Source: Aquarana catesbeiana
Taxonomy: Eukaryota; Chordata; Amphibia; Anura; Ranidae
DNA length: 64,000 bases
Direction: 5' to 3'
NCBI RefSeq assembly: GCF_042186555.1
Contig: NC_133328.1
Coordinates: forward strand, 60,311,431-60,375,430
The notes beneath the pieces are model-generated. The model was not told the DNA's origin and did not search any database. It saw only the letters and a list, made by a program, of their open reading frames with translations. The translations under genes were made by a program, and so were the position numbers. Every line of letters starts with the position of its first letter. Position 1 is the first letter of the stretch. Below are positions 1-10,488 of this stretch, piece by piece.

Positions 1-670
1 ACACACACTTTTTCACCCTGAAAATCAGGTGCAAATAGCGTGTGCGTGTTATACGCCAATACTTCAATTTTAGCTGCCTTGGAGGGGACAGGGAGGGGGG
101 CAGGACAAGCGCCATCAGATTACATATAGTGAAAATCTCCTGTTTACTTGGCGGCCTCTGTAATAGGAAGTCCCGTCTCCTGGGCCGCCATTGGACCACT
201 GTTCTGGCTATCATAGGAGATTCTCACGGTATCTATTCTGTCGGCGCTCATCCCCCACCCTGTCCCCTTTAGGCTGCAGATAGGCGTCGATCAGGCTGCA
301 CTGATGGCAATGGTGCGGCTGCTGCATTGAAGGCAATGGTGAGGCTGCTGCATTGAAGGCAATGGTGAGGCTGCTGCATTGATGGCAATAGTGAGGCTTC
401 TGCATTGATGGCACTGGTGAGGCTGCTGCATTGATGGCACTTGTGAGGCTGCTACATTGATGGCACTGCATTGATGGCACTTGAGGCTGCAGATGGGCAT
501 TGATCAGGCTGCACTGATGGCAATGATGAGGCTGCAGATGGACACTGACCCTTATTTTGCTTTCAAAGTTTCTTATTTAAAATTTAAGTTTTTTTTCCTG
601 AAACGTCCCTCTTAAAATGAATGTGCGTGTTATACGCCTGTGCGTGTTATACGCCGATAAATACGATAAT
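1..670. repeat. Dispersed repeat with GTGCGTGTTATACGCC motifs and internal minisatellite
   Basis: The motif GTGCGTGTTATACGCC occurs near 40-55 and twice in tandem near 622-653, bracketing a tandem array. The right edge, where the motif runs into GATAAATACGA, looks like the terminus of a DNA-transposon-derived repeat that I recognise loosely from vertebrate genomes, but I cannot assign a superfamily. No long reading frame resembles a protein. From about 670 to 1470 I see nothing recognisable beyond AT-rich single-copy-looking DNA. Confidence 0.45.
292..545. repeat. Minisatellite, ~24-bp unit (GAGGCTGCTGCATTGATGGC core)
   Basis: About ten imperfect units of roughly 24 bp follow one another, with core GAGGCTGCTGCATTGATGGC and a variable CAATGGT or CACTTGT spacer. 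The reading frames across it on the minus strand are Cys/His/Gln-rich only because the unit length is close to a multiple of three, and they are not genes. The same core recurs in arrays at 49.0-49.6 kb and 52.2-52.6 kb. Confidence 0.85.
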
Positions 671-1469
671 TAGCAGCTCAGCTCACCCTGCTCCCCTTCC
701 CATTAGTGGCTCGGGAGCTCATCTCACCCAGATCTCCCTCCCAGGACTAACTCCAGCAGCCTAGAAGTAGCCAGCTCAGAGCCCAGTTCCGCTGAAAGTG
801 GCCTGTCCAAGTCAATGGCAAGCTTTGGCTGAACAGGGCTGAATAACGTCCTGAGTGGTACAGGCATTTAGAGCCCTATGCGTTCAGAGATGAATGTCCA
901 GGTTCTCCAACACACTGAGTAGGATGCACTGCAGCTGGATGGCCCCATGTGCAAGGGACCCAAGAGAACAACTTGTGCAACTTTGATGCTTTGAATTTTG
1001 AGGAATGAATTGCTCTGGTCTGACTATGGCACACTCACAATGATGAATGTTTTAGATCTGAACTGCGTTATTATGTGTTTTAAAGCAGTTAAGACTTTAA
1101 TAACCTGGAAGTTCTTTCTAAAATAATCATCTTGCAATATATGGAAAAACATACATAATTGCCCCATGATTGACTTTTAACTTAAGAACTTTCAGCTTAT
1201 TAAAATCTGAAGAGCCTTATTATTTTTAAAGCTTTCATATAGTGTATATATCAGTCAGTTAAGATTTTAATAAGCTTGGATTTTGATTAAAAAAAGAAAA
1301 CCCATATTATTGTGTGTTACAGTGAAAAGTGAAAGTGGCTGATAATGTCAACTTTTGTGAGCTGGAATACTAGATCTCGATTAAACTGTCTTTTTCTGTA
1401 ATATATCACAGTATCTTGCATTATAATTTATGTTTTTGGCCTTTTTAGCATGTGTATGCATTGTAAAGG

Positions 1470-1935
1470 ACCGTACACATGGGCCAAATATTGAACTGGC
1501 CAACATTCAGCCCCTGTGTGTGGCAGCAGGTCTAACATAAGTTTCTGTCGAAGGGTATGACCGAAAAAAGGTCTGCCAATCAGCACCAGATCAGTGCTCT
1601 CAGCCCCCGGTCCCCCTGTCAGAACACAATAGCTCAGCAGGGGATATGTTTTGGCGTGGCAGGCTATGCGTACTGTCGAGATGTGAACCTAGAGGTTGAA
1701 AGTATAAATTTATGGACATCAGGATGTGGCATTACATATACTAACACCAGAAAATGCTTGTATATTCCCAAATATTTGAGGTTTTTATTACACTGTACCG
1801 AAACTGAGTGTTCATTTATCAGCCATTTTGTTGAAAACTGCGGATATGAAAGTTCAACATTTTGGCAAAGTACATTGACGTCATTAAAAAAGGTAAATTT
1901 AAGGTGTGGCTTTAACCCTAGTACTTAAATTGCCA
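1470..1935. repeat. Possible degenerate MITE (GTACACATGGGCC-type terminus)
   Basis: A left part reading GACCGTACACATGGGCC, followed by TTGAACTGGCCAACATTC, resembles the GTACACAC-type termini of MITEs elsewhere in the window. The 123-codon open frame across it shows no domain that I recognise and has the composition of noncoding DNA. No target duplication was found, so the boundaries are a guess. Confidence 0.25.
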
Positions 1936-2652
1936 TACACATTACAGTGTCAGCATTACTTTTTGATCATATTGCTTAGTAATCACTTCTATATGTTAAA
2001 GATACAGTGTAGAAGATTTATGGTGTAATATTGATTTACAGTGTAAAGATAAGGTGTAGAACGGTGGTTGTCAATTTATGAGCTAACGTGGTCCCTGACA
2101 TCACCGAAGGGCTGCACATAATGTGTAATATATGTAATGCTTGAGAAGACTGTAGGAAAGTGCAGCTCAAATAGGGCAAATGAGGGTCTGAGAGTGTAGA
2201 CAAACTACATTTTTAGCTGGGGATATACATAGTTACATAGTCGGAGAGGTTGAAAAAAGACTCAAGTCCAACCTATGTGTGTGATTATATGTCAGTATTA
2301 CATTGTATATCCCTGTATGTTGTGGTTGTTCAAGTGCCTATCCAATAGTTTTTTGAAACTATCCATGCTCCCCGCTAAGACCACCGCCTGTGGAAGGGAA
2401 TTCCACATCCTTGCCGCTCTTACAGTAAAGAACCCTCTGCTTAGTTTAAGGTTAAACCTTTTTTTTTATCCCTATTGTGGGTTCACCAGTACAGTATTTA
2501 TAAATTGAAATCATATCCCCTCTCAAGCGTCTCTTTTCCAGAGAGAATAAGTTCAGTGCTCGAAAGAAACCTTTCCTCACCCCCCCAACTAATGTCCTTC
2601 AGAACCTTTATTAGCTTAGTTGTCCTTCTTTGTACTCGCTACATTTCCAGTA

Positions 2653-3576
2653 CAGGCGGTCCCCTAGTTACAAACATCCAACTTACAAACAACTTCTACT
2701 TACAAACAAAGGGAGACAACAGGAAGTGAGAGGAAATCTACCCCTAGGAAGGGAAATTCACTCCTGTAAGAGTTATTATGGGAAAAAGGTACCTCCACTG
2801 ATGCTTTATGACCAAAGCTTGTTTCCACAATAACCCAAAATTTTCAAAACCCAATTGTCATTGGGACAAAAAGTGAGGTGAAATCAGGGACACAAACAGC
2901 AAAACAAATGTTATAGGGGTGTTAAATCTTTCCTATGCTATCCAAAAAGCTTAAAAAATATTTTTTTGGCTGGAGCTACACTGAAAAAATGTACCAGTCC
3001 CGACTTACAAACAGATTCAACTTAAAGAGGAGTTCCACCCAGGGGGTCCAAAAAAAAAAAAAAAAAAATTAAAAGTCAGCAGCTACAAATATTGCAGCTG
3101 CTGACTTTTAATTGGACACTTACCTGTCCCAGGGTCCAGCGATGCGGGGGATCGAAGCCCCGATCGCCCCCCCCTCCGCTCGTCGGCACTGGCATTTCAA
3201 CTGTGGGCGCCGGGCTGTGGCTTCACAGCCTGGCACCCACTGCGCATGCGCGATCGGCGCTGCGCGCCGTGATTGGCCGCTCAATCACCTGGGACCTGTA
3301 ATGGGTCCCAGATAATTGACAGGAGGGAGGGAGCAGAGCCGAGCCCTTCCTGTGCCGAGGGGGAAGTGATGTCACCAGCCCAGGCAAAGGAAGAGGCAGA
3401 CTACGAGGGACCACCTAGCAACAGGCATTTAGAGGTAAGTAAAAAAAAAAAAATATCCTAATGTTTTTTTGTTTTTTTTTTTAGAATTTTTCAGGTATTT
3501 TTGTTTTTTTGGGTGGAACCCCACTTTAAGAACAAACCTACAGACCCTATCTTGTTTGTAACCTGGGGGCCGCCTG
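2653..3576. mobile_element. Pogo/Tigger-like MITE inserted in the CR1 LINE
   Basis: The element is bounded by inverted repeats CAGGCGGTCCCCTAGTTACA and, on the complementary right end, CAGGCGGCCCCCAGGTTACA, each flanked by a TA dinucleotide (2651-2652 and 3577-3578). The TA target and the CAGGCGG start match Tc1/mariner-superfamily (pogo/Tigger-type) non-autonomous elements. No transposase remains. It lies inside a LINE and contains the TTAA MITE at 3026-3525, which gives the order LINE, then Tigger-like, then TTAA MITE. Confidence 0.75.
3026..3525. repeat. TTAA-flanked MITE, family A (GTTCCACCC ends)
   Basis: The ends read AGAGGAGTTCCACCC and, on the opposite strand, AGTGGGGTTCCACCC, both abutting TTAA (3022-3025 and 3526-3529). 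Inside is an imperfect palindrome around AGTCAGCAGCTACAAATA. The middle is GC-rich (CGATCGCCCCCC, GCGCATGCGCGATCGG). Other copies are at 5968-6405, about 21448-21897, 33220-33612 and 56087-57442. The TTAA duplication points to piggyBac-type mobilisation, but no transposase is present, so that is inferred. Confidence 0.75.
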
Positions 3577-3782
3577 TACATCCTTCCTGAGGACTGGTTC
3601 CCAGAACTGGACAGCATACTCTAGGTGCGGCCAGACCAGAGTCTTGTAGAGCGGGAGAATTATCGTTTTATCTCTGGAGTTCATCCCCTTTTTAATGCAT
3701 GCCAATATTCTGTTTGCTTTGCTAGCAGCAGCTTGGCATTGCATGTCATCTACTAGGACCCCCAGGTCCTTTTCCATCCTAC

Positions 3783-4193
3783 ATATGTTACAGAAGACTA
3801 TATGAAACTGGGAACATGTTACATGAGGCTAGTAAAGATCAATTTTATTACCCTAATCATATCAATAATATGATCAATATCCCCACTACATCAAGTTGGG
3901 CACCAAGGGTGTAGAACCTCCCTCATCCAACCCCTTAACTATGTGTGTCCTGGCTCACCTGTGCCCTCTGGGAGCCCAGACATCAGTCTGCTATCAGTGG
4001 AGATGAGAAACATCTATTACTTGATCTTCTCTAAAATCAAAGAGTCTGAAAGCCCTCAACTCTGAGCACTTCCAGGTTCCCAGCTATCAGATCCCAGCTG
4101 AAAGCAGCTAATAACCCCCTTGTGATATCAATAAAGTTAGCTAAAAAGTAAAAATAATTTTTTAGAACTTAAAATGTTTTAAACTTAAAAAAG
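3783..4193. other. No recognised feature
   Basis: About 410 bases upstream of the TTAA MITE at 4198. I see no reading frame with a recognisable domain and no tandem structure. Confidence 0.5.
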
Positions 4194-4197
4194 TTAA

Positions 4198-4484
4198 AGT
4201 GGAACTAAAGGGGTTAAACTTACCTTTCCAAGGGTCCCTCACCAGGCCTGGCATCTTCTTCTTTGTGCCATCTTCATTGGCCGATGTGGGATGATGCCAC
4301 TCCTGCTCATGTGCTGAAGGCTGTGATTCTGGCAGTCAGAGCATGCATAGTTCAGTTTATAGTGCCAGAGTAAACAATGAGCAGGCAGGTAGAGGCATTT
4401 TATTGCAGAAGAATCATTCCATATCTCTTCTGCAATAAAAGCCTGCCTGCTGGCCATTTGTTACAGCGGAACTTCAGTTGCACT
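4198..4484. repeat. TTAA-flanked MITE (AGTGGAACTAAAGG ends)
   Basis: The left end reads AGTGGAACTAAAGGGG after TTAA (4194-4197). The right end, read on the other strand, is AGTGCAACTGAAGTTCCGC before TTAA (4485-4488). The element is about 290 bp and has no coding capacity. It is a family distinct from the GTTCCACCC elements but uses the same TTAA target. Confidence 0.6.
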
Positions 4485-4488
4485 TTAA

Positions 4489-5963
4489 AGCCATCCTGAC
4501 TCTGAGTGCATGCACATAATAATTCAAACGTAAGCTTACTGCACACATAGCTACATAAACAGTGATTGCACAACACAACACATACAGTGATTGCACAACA
4601 CATCACCACACACGCTGTTACAAAAAGGAATAATTTTAGGGCTAATATTTATGGCTAATTAGATGAGCTGTATAGGTTTTGAAGCATCGAAAATTTTGGA
4701 GATCACTGCCATTTCATGACTGAACTCAATTTGAATTATTTACATATTAGGTTTACTCAACAACTAAGTCTAATTTTTAAAAATTCTTTACAAAAATGGC
4801 CCCTTAATATTATCATTATTTAGAACAAAACAGAAAGCGTAAAAAAAGAAGTAATTAAAAATAAATAAAGAAAGAAACCGAATACAAAAAAGGAAAAAAA
4901 TGCAAATACAAAGTATTACTTAAATAAATTAAAGAACACTCTAAACACTCCCTCAAAAAACACACACACTGTGAAAAGAAAAAAGATTTATTTTCCCCAA
5001 AAGCAAAATTAGCGGCTAAGTGAAAAAATTGGGAGCTTTCCTTTTGGCAAAATTTTCCTGACTTTGCTTTGCTCATCTTTAGTCTTCCTGTAGGAGTGGT
5101 AGACAATGTTGAATGATTTTTATTTTTTTTTTATTTCTCCGTCATGAATACATTAGGGGCTTGCCTTATGCCACTGGAGGCCAACAACATACAGCAATAA
5201 AATTCACATGAAAATGTTTCGACCACACATTACTTTATAGGGAGTGCATATGTGGCGGCGTCCCTGGACAAAAACTCTTTCATTTATGCTTGCAGTGCAC
5301 AATGGACATGATTCAAGACAAATTGTAGTACAATATGCATCAGTCTTGTCAGACGTTGCCTAGATGTACCGGCTTTTTTCTCTCCAAATTAGTTTCCAAG
5401 GTCTGAGAGTCGGTTACTCTATACTCAGCAGCAGAATCCCATTTCAGCTGGGAGGTGGAAAATATGACAGGAGCCCATTGGGGATATAAGGTTGGTCCAT
5501 ACAGAATCTTTCATTTGTGTTCCTTCCTCTGAGAAATGAAAATATCACACCATTAAAATTACAGTTAGGGTAGATAATAGATCATGCTGCAGCCAGATTC
5601 CCCCGAGACATGCACAATGTAAATGGAGATCGCTGCCTCTTACAAGGTCACTGTCATACATTAATGCCACAGTGAGGGGGGATGTGTGTAATGGTGTTGT
5701 ATGGCATTATATATTCTAAGTATAAAAAAAAATTAGAATGTTACAGAACATGATTAAATAATAAAAATAAAAGCTTTCTGTTAAAAGTGGCACTTAAAAA
5801 TCGAATTAAAAAAATGTAATGTTTACATAATATGGAGGTTAATTTAACTCATCTAGGAAAAAAATCTGTCATATTTATTATATAGACTTTATCATACAGA
5901 GAAATTGATATGACCGATCGAGCTCTCTCCTCTCATAGCTCTCATCTTCAGACCTACCCTTTG
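4489..5963. other. AT-rich DNA, no recognised gene
   Basis: About 1.5 kb of mostly AT-rich sequence. Short frames on both strands have low-complexity composition (Lys, Phe, Ser) and no motif. I see no terminal inverted repeat or array. Confidence 0.45.
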
Positions 5964-5967
5964 TTAA

Positions 5968-6405
5968 AGCAGAGCTCCACCCAAAAGGGGAAGTTCTGCT
6001 TGTTTGCACCTTCCCCCTCCCTCCACTGCCACATTTTTTTATGGGGGGGTGGGGGGGGGCTACAGGTACCTGGTTTGAACAGGTACCCGCTCCCACTTCC
6101 GGCTCAGATCACCAGAAGTTCAGCCCCCCTCCTCTCCTTGGGATACACCACAGGTCCCAGAAGACTGCGGGACCATTCACAGGTTGGAAGCCGGTTGTAA
6201 AGCTGCAAGGCATAACTGCTGCTTTCCCTAAGTCAAGATGCCGACGCTGCACCCGAGAGCCAATTGAAGAATTAGCTCGGGTGGGAACACCATGGGATCC
6301 CTGGACAGGTAAGTGTCCTTATACTAAAAGTCAGCAGCTACAGCATTTGTAGGTGAAGGCTTTTAATTTTTTGGGGGGAGCCTGGAGCCCTAACACAATT
6401 TCACT
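5968..6405. repeat. TTAA-flanked MITE, family A copy
   Basis: The left end after TTAA (5964-5967) reads AGCAGAGCTCCACCC. The right end is AATTTCACTTTAGG, with one change in the terminal TTAA. The internal order (AGGTACCTGGTTTGAACAGG, then AAGTCAGCAGCTACA) is inverted relative to the copy at 3026-3525. Translations across it are not gene-like. Confidence 0.65.
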
Positions 6406-6878
6406 TTAGGCCTGCTGTAATACAATAAAAACAGTATTGCCTGTGTAACAACTCCAGGCAAGAAGTAAAATCTGATCTGCCAATTCTTCTAAGAATTTCT
6501 ACAATTGGGCCCAGGCAAGAATGTCCTCTTTATATTTAGACCACATTCTTTATTGGAGGAAAGCACCTACGTTTTGACGCTTGAAATTTTCTACACTTTG
6601 TCATGTTACAACCAAAATGTAAATGTATTTTATTGGGATTTTATGTGATAGACCAACACAAAGTGGCACATAATTGTGAAGTGGAAGGAAAATGATAAAT
6701 GGTTTTCAATTTTTTTTTACAAATATCTGAAAAGTGTGGTGTGCATTTGTATTCAGCCCTCCGAGTCAATACTTTGCCTTTCACTGCAATTATAGCTGCA
6801 AGTCTTTTTGGGGACGTCTCTACCAGCTTTGCACATCTAGAGAATGACATTTTTGCCCATTCTTCTTTGCAAAATAGT

Positions 6879-7475
6879 TCAAGCCTCTGTCAGATTGGAT
6901 GGAGACCATCTATAAACAGCAATTTTCAAGTCTTGCAACAGATTCTCAATTGGATTCAGGTCTGGAATTTGACTGGGCCTTTCTAACACATGAATATGCT
7001 TTGATCTAAACCATTCCATTGTAGCTATGGCTGTATGTTTAGGGTAGTTGTCCTGCTGCAAGGTGAACCTCCACCCCAGTCTCAAGTCTTTTGCAGACTC
7101 TAGCAGGTTTTTTTCTAAGATTGCCCTGTATTTGGCTCCATCCATCTTCCCATCAACTCTGACCAGCTTCCCTCTCCCTGCTGAACAAAAGAAACCCCAC
7201 AACATGATGCTGCCACCACCATGTTTCACGGTGAGGATGGTGTGTTCAGCGTGATAACGTTTTGCTTTTAGGCCAAAAAGTTAAATTTTGGTCTCATCTG
7301 ACCAGAGCATCTTCTTCCCCATGTTTGCTGTGTCCCCCACATGGCTTCTCACAAGCTGCAAACTGGCCTTTTTATGGCTTTCTTTTAATAATGGCTTTCT
7401 TCGTGCCACTCTTCCATAAAGGCCAGATTTGTGGAGTGCACGACTAATAGTTGTCCTGTGTACAGATTCTCTCAT
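6879..7475 (-). pseudogene. Tc1-like transposase remnant (DD34E catalytic domain)
   Basis: The transposase catalyses cut-and-paste transposition at TA sites. On the minus strand, one block (7475-7281) carries the end of the DNA-binding part and the first catalytic Asp in MLWSDETKI. The next block (7229-6879) carries KHGGGSIMLWG, the second Asp in QQDNYPKHTA and the final Glu in PDLNPIENLL. I count 34 residues between the second Asp and the Glu, the DD34E signature of Tc1-type transposases. The N-terminal helix-turn-helix region lies near the solo LTR and is broken. A frame break between the blocks and the loss of the N-terminus make it non-functional. Confidence 0.85.
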
Positions 7476-7648
7476 CTAAGCTGTGGATCTCTGCAAGTCC
7501 TCCAGAGTTACCATGGGCCTCTTGGCTGCTTTTCTAATTAATGCTCTCCTTGCCCGGCCTGTCAGTTTAGGTGAACGTTCATGTCTTGGTAGGTTTGCAG
7601 TTGTGCCATACTCTTTCCATTTTCAGATGATGGATTGAACAGTGCTCC

Positions 7649-8047
7649 TGTCAGGGCTGGGCTCAGCCCTTCCTTCTCTGAGCTGGCCGCTCAGCTCTCG
7701 GCTAATTGCCAGCTCCCATCTCTCTCCACAGTTACTCAGCTGTTGATGATCCTGCTCATCAATCCTGCCTATTTAAGCCGTCCAGTCCAGAGGAGCTCTG
7801 CCTTCGCCTTGGTCACATCACAAGAAACTATCGCCTGCGTTTCTGTTTAAAGACTGGCTTTGCTGACATTCCTTCTGGCTCCAGATCCTGCTTGCTGTTC
7901 CACTACTTTGATCCCTGACTTCTGGCTTGGCTGACTATCCGTTCCGGTTACTGAACTTTTGCTATGTTTTGTTCTTTTTACTTTTATTATTGAACAAGTG
8001 TGATTTAACTGTACTTCTGTCTCAGTCTGATTTCATGGTTTTTGACA
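7649..8047. mobile_element. Solo LTR (399 bp) inside the Tc1 element
   Basis: The segment starts TGTCAGGGCTGGGCTCAGCC and ends GGTTTTTGACA, so it has TG...CA ends with a short TGTCA/TGACA inverted repeat. It is flanked by a perfect 5-bp direct repeat GCTCC (7644-7648 and 8048-8052). TG...CA termini with a 5-bp duplication and about 0.4 kb length fit a solo LTR of a Ty3/gypsy-like or similar element. A second copy of about 386 bp is at 60293-60678. No internal retroelement coding sequence flanks either copy. Confidence 0.75.
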
Positions 8048-8534
8048 GCTCCTTGAGATGTTCAAAGCTTGTGATATTTTGTTATAACCCAACCCTGCTT
8101 TGAACTTCTCCACAACTTTATCCCTGACCTGTCTGGTGTGTTCCTTGGCCTTCATGATGCTGTTTGTTTACTAAGGTTCAGTAGCAAACCTCTGAGGGCT
8201 TCACAGAACAGCTGTATTTATACTGAGATTAAATTACACACAGGTGGACTCTGTTTACTGATTAGGTGACTTCTGAAGGCAGCTGGGTTCACTATATTTT
8301 AGTTAGGGATATCAGAGTAAAGCGGGCTGAATACAAATGCATGCCACATTTTTCAGATATTTATTTGTAAAAAATTTTGAAAACCCTTAAACCATTTATC
8401 ATTGGCACAATTATGTGCCACTTTGTGTTGGTCTATCACATAAAATCTCAATAAAATATATTTAAGTTTTTGGTTGTAACATGACAAAATGAGGAAAATT
8501 ACAAGGGGTATGAATACTTTTTCAAAGCACTGTA

Positions 8535-9085
8535 TGTACCCTCTTTAAAAAAATATATATTTTGGTGATTGTACTATATTGAGTCCCTCAGAGTATACAC
8601 AGCATTCGAACACTGAGGAAGGAAAAGATTTTTTGTCCCCGAAATGTGTTGGATGTTCTCTTGTGATTAAGTATCATCATAAAAAGGTTTTTGACCCTTC
8701 CCTTCTTTAGTCCGGTGCTCTCATTGAACTTTTTATGCATGGATTTTGAAGCTTTGCCCCTCACCACTCCATTTTAGGGTTATCTTGTTTGTGCTAATAG
8801 CAGCCTCACTAGAGCCACTTTGCCTCATATGATTTTGACAGATCAATATACATCAACCAAAACAAGGCTTAGGAGACCACTAGATACAGCCGAAGAGTGC
8901 AACATTTTAGGGCTACATAGGACGCGTTCCTCAGGTATGTCTAGTTGTACTCTTCCGCTGTGATGTGATAACTTTGAATAAAACCTTTAGATGTTATTTG
9001 ATGATCCATGGTATGCAGGCAAATATGTACAATGATCTGTTGAGTTTCCAGTCCCCAGCTGGCTGTTGCTGCAGCACCTGCTATC
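8535..9085. other. Intervening DNA, weak repeat resemblance only
   Basis: Phrases such as GAGGAAGGAAAAGATTTTTT with CCGAAATGTGTTGG, and GGACGCGTTCCTCAGG, faintly resemble the 3' hairpin region of Penelope-like elements seen elsewhere in the window (GACGCGTTTCGACCC at 39.4 kb). There is no endonuclease or reverse transcriptase sequence beside them, so I do not call an element. Confidence 0.25.
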
Positions 9086-9093
9086 CTTTAGCC

Positions 9094-9335
9094 CAGAGGT
9101 CTCCAAACTGCAGCCCAGGGGCGATATGTGACCCTTTGCTTGCCTTTATCTGGCCCCAACAGTGGGGCCTTATTTCTGCCAATGACACCAATGATGAGAC
9201 ATTATTCCTCCCACTGACACCAATAATGGAGCACCATTCCTCCCACACTGACACCAATAATATTACACTATTCCAAACATTAAAACCAATGATGGGGCAT
9301 GGTTTGCTCCTGATGCTGGGGTTTGGAGACCCCTG
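9094..9335. mobile_element. hAT-type MITE (242 bp)
   Basis: Inverted ends CAGAGGTCTCCAAACT and, on the other strand, CAGGGGTCTCCAAACC are flanked by an 8-bp direct repeat with one mismatch, CTTTAGCC (9086-9093) and CTTTAGCT (9336-9343). An 8-bp duplication and CAG...CTG ends are diagnostic of the hAT superfamily. The interior is a degenerate tandem array based on TGACACCAATAATG. There is no transposase, so it must have been mobilised in trans. Confidence 0.8.
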
Positions 9336-9343
9336 CTTTAGCT

Positions 9344-10221
9344 TACTCCAGGAATGTGTGCGATGGGAATATTGACAATGGTTCATATAAATTTGATTTT
9401 CCACCATTATCCATTGATGAGTTGAATCCAGTGTCTTAAGCACATGCCCTTTGGTTGATAGCACCTACACTTTGGCAGGCTTCTCACTGGGAAATATCTC
9501 AGCATGAGTGGAGTGTCCTTGCCTCTGAGTTCTCAACCGACAGGCAGGGACAGGCCATACACAGTTCTAGGACAACTAAAGTGGGATAAATAAGTGTAAC
9601 AGTAAAGAATGAGGTCAGTGCCTATTGGAAAGACAGGGGAAGCAAGTACAATGAAGAAGAATAGGGAAGAGAGATGATGAAATATGAGTAGAGGATGCTG
9701 TCATGGTGTCATTCATGTAATGTCATGGATATACAGGTTTTGTAAAGATTTTGTAAGTGTTTCTTGGAATGTTATTTTAAGCACATTTGAGATATTGTTC
9801 CCAGAAAACTGGCTTGACAGCTAGATGCATTTCAGCAGTGAGGTGACCTGGAGTTTTAAAACAGTTCCTGAATGAAAAAATTAAAGTATACTTCCACTTT
9901 TGCAGCCACATTTGAGAAAACCCCACTATATGTTTATGTGTTCCCATTCACATGGCATGTCTAAAAATATATTTTTTTAAATGTCTCACTTTTCTATTTG
10001 CTTATCTGGAGCAGGCCTCAGGAAGACTGCAGGCTTCTCTGAACAATTTGAAACCAGACGTAACTCAGTCTGTCCCCATTGACAAAGAGGGAGACACAGA
10101 GTTTTCCCTCCTAAACAATGAATACAGATTTAAGCCTTTGTTAGAACGGACAGTGTTCAAATCTAGTTTACAACTGATAATGATAACAACGCATTATAGA
10201 CAGGCATAATTATGGTAAACC
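9344..10221. other. No recognised feature
   Basis: About 880 bases without a recognisable domain, inverted repeat or array. The open frame at 9952-10209 has no motif that I know, and I do not call it a gene. Confidence 0.45.
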
Positions 10222-10225
10222 TTAA

Positions 10226-10488
10226 AGGAGAAGTGTGGACTAAGTGTGGATAAACAAACACATACTCATTTCCATGCTGCACCTCCAAAAGCTTGTTTGG
10301 CTGTACTTCTCCTGTGACCCATTTTCAGCAGACCAGTCCAAGCTGAGGAAAGATTGCGACCATATGGTTGGGATCTGCCCACAACCCTGGACCGGCGCCT
10401 GGCTCTGCTTCTCAGTGAGCCGCTGAGAGCCTGAGTCAGCCGCTCCCAGAGGCTCCAGTGATCTGGGGTCGGGGGCAGAGTACAGAGT
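10226..10488. repeat. TTAA-type repeat, left part (AGGAGAAGTGTGG end)
   Basis: After TTAA (10222-10225) the sequence AGGAGAAGTGTGGAC begins. An inverted, related segment GGCTGTACTTCTCCTG lies about 85 bp further in. The sequence between, CATGCTGCACCTCCAAAAGC, is one that I associate with ranid repeats. The right end is not obvious because the minisatellite follows directly. Confidence 0.45.

Larger units (their letters stand above)
2227..3782 (-). mobile_element. CR1-like LINE, 5'-truncated, split by a DNA transposon
   Basis: Read on the minus strand, the right piece (3777 down to about 3580) encodes a reverse-transcriptase thumb region with KDLGVLVDD and LYKTLVWPHLEYAVQFW. The left piece (about 2650 to 2270) encodes the C-terminal motif FFTVRAARMWNSLP and ends in the 3' tail ATAGTTACATAG. 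Both are typical of the C-terminus of CR1/L2-type ORF2. The two pieces are separated by the element at 2653-3576. Several stops and frameshifts show that it is dead. The 5' part, including the RT catalytic core, is absent, as expected for a truncated LINE insertion. Confidence 0.8.
6577..8532 (-). mobile_element. Tc1-like DNA transposon, interrupted by a solo LTR
   Basis: The right terminus is intact: AAGTATTCATACCCC-type inverted repeat ending CACTG before a TA at 8533-8534. The left terminus has lost its outermost part but retains the subterminal sequence TCATGTTACAACCAAAA, which matches the right end in inverted orientation. The transposase lies on the minus strand in two recognisable blocks. 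The element is interrupted at 7649-8047 by a solo LTR. Without that insert it would be about 1.55 kb, close to the usual 1.5-1.6 kb of Tc1 elements. Confidence 0.85.

Noticed and set aside
292..545. CRISPR-like spaced repeats
   Set aside because: Units are contiguous and degenerate with no unique spacers; this is a eukaryotic minisatellite.
1557..1928. 123-codon open frame (plus)
   Set aside because: It starts inside a probable MITE and has no recognisable motif; the length is within chance for this amount of sequence.
8600..8960. Penelope-like 3' hairpin from GAGGAAGG and CGAAATGTG phrases
   Set aside because: No endonuclease or reverse transcriptase nearby and the match is short; kept only as a weak note.
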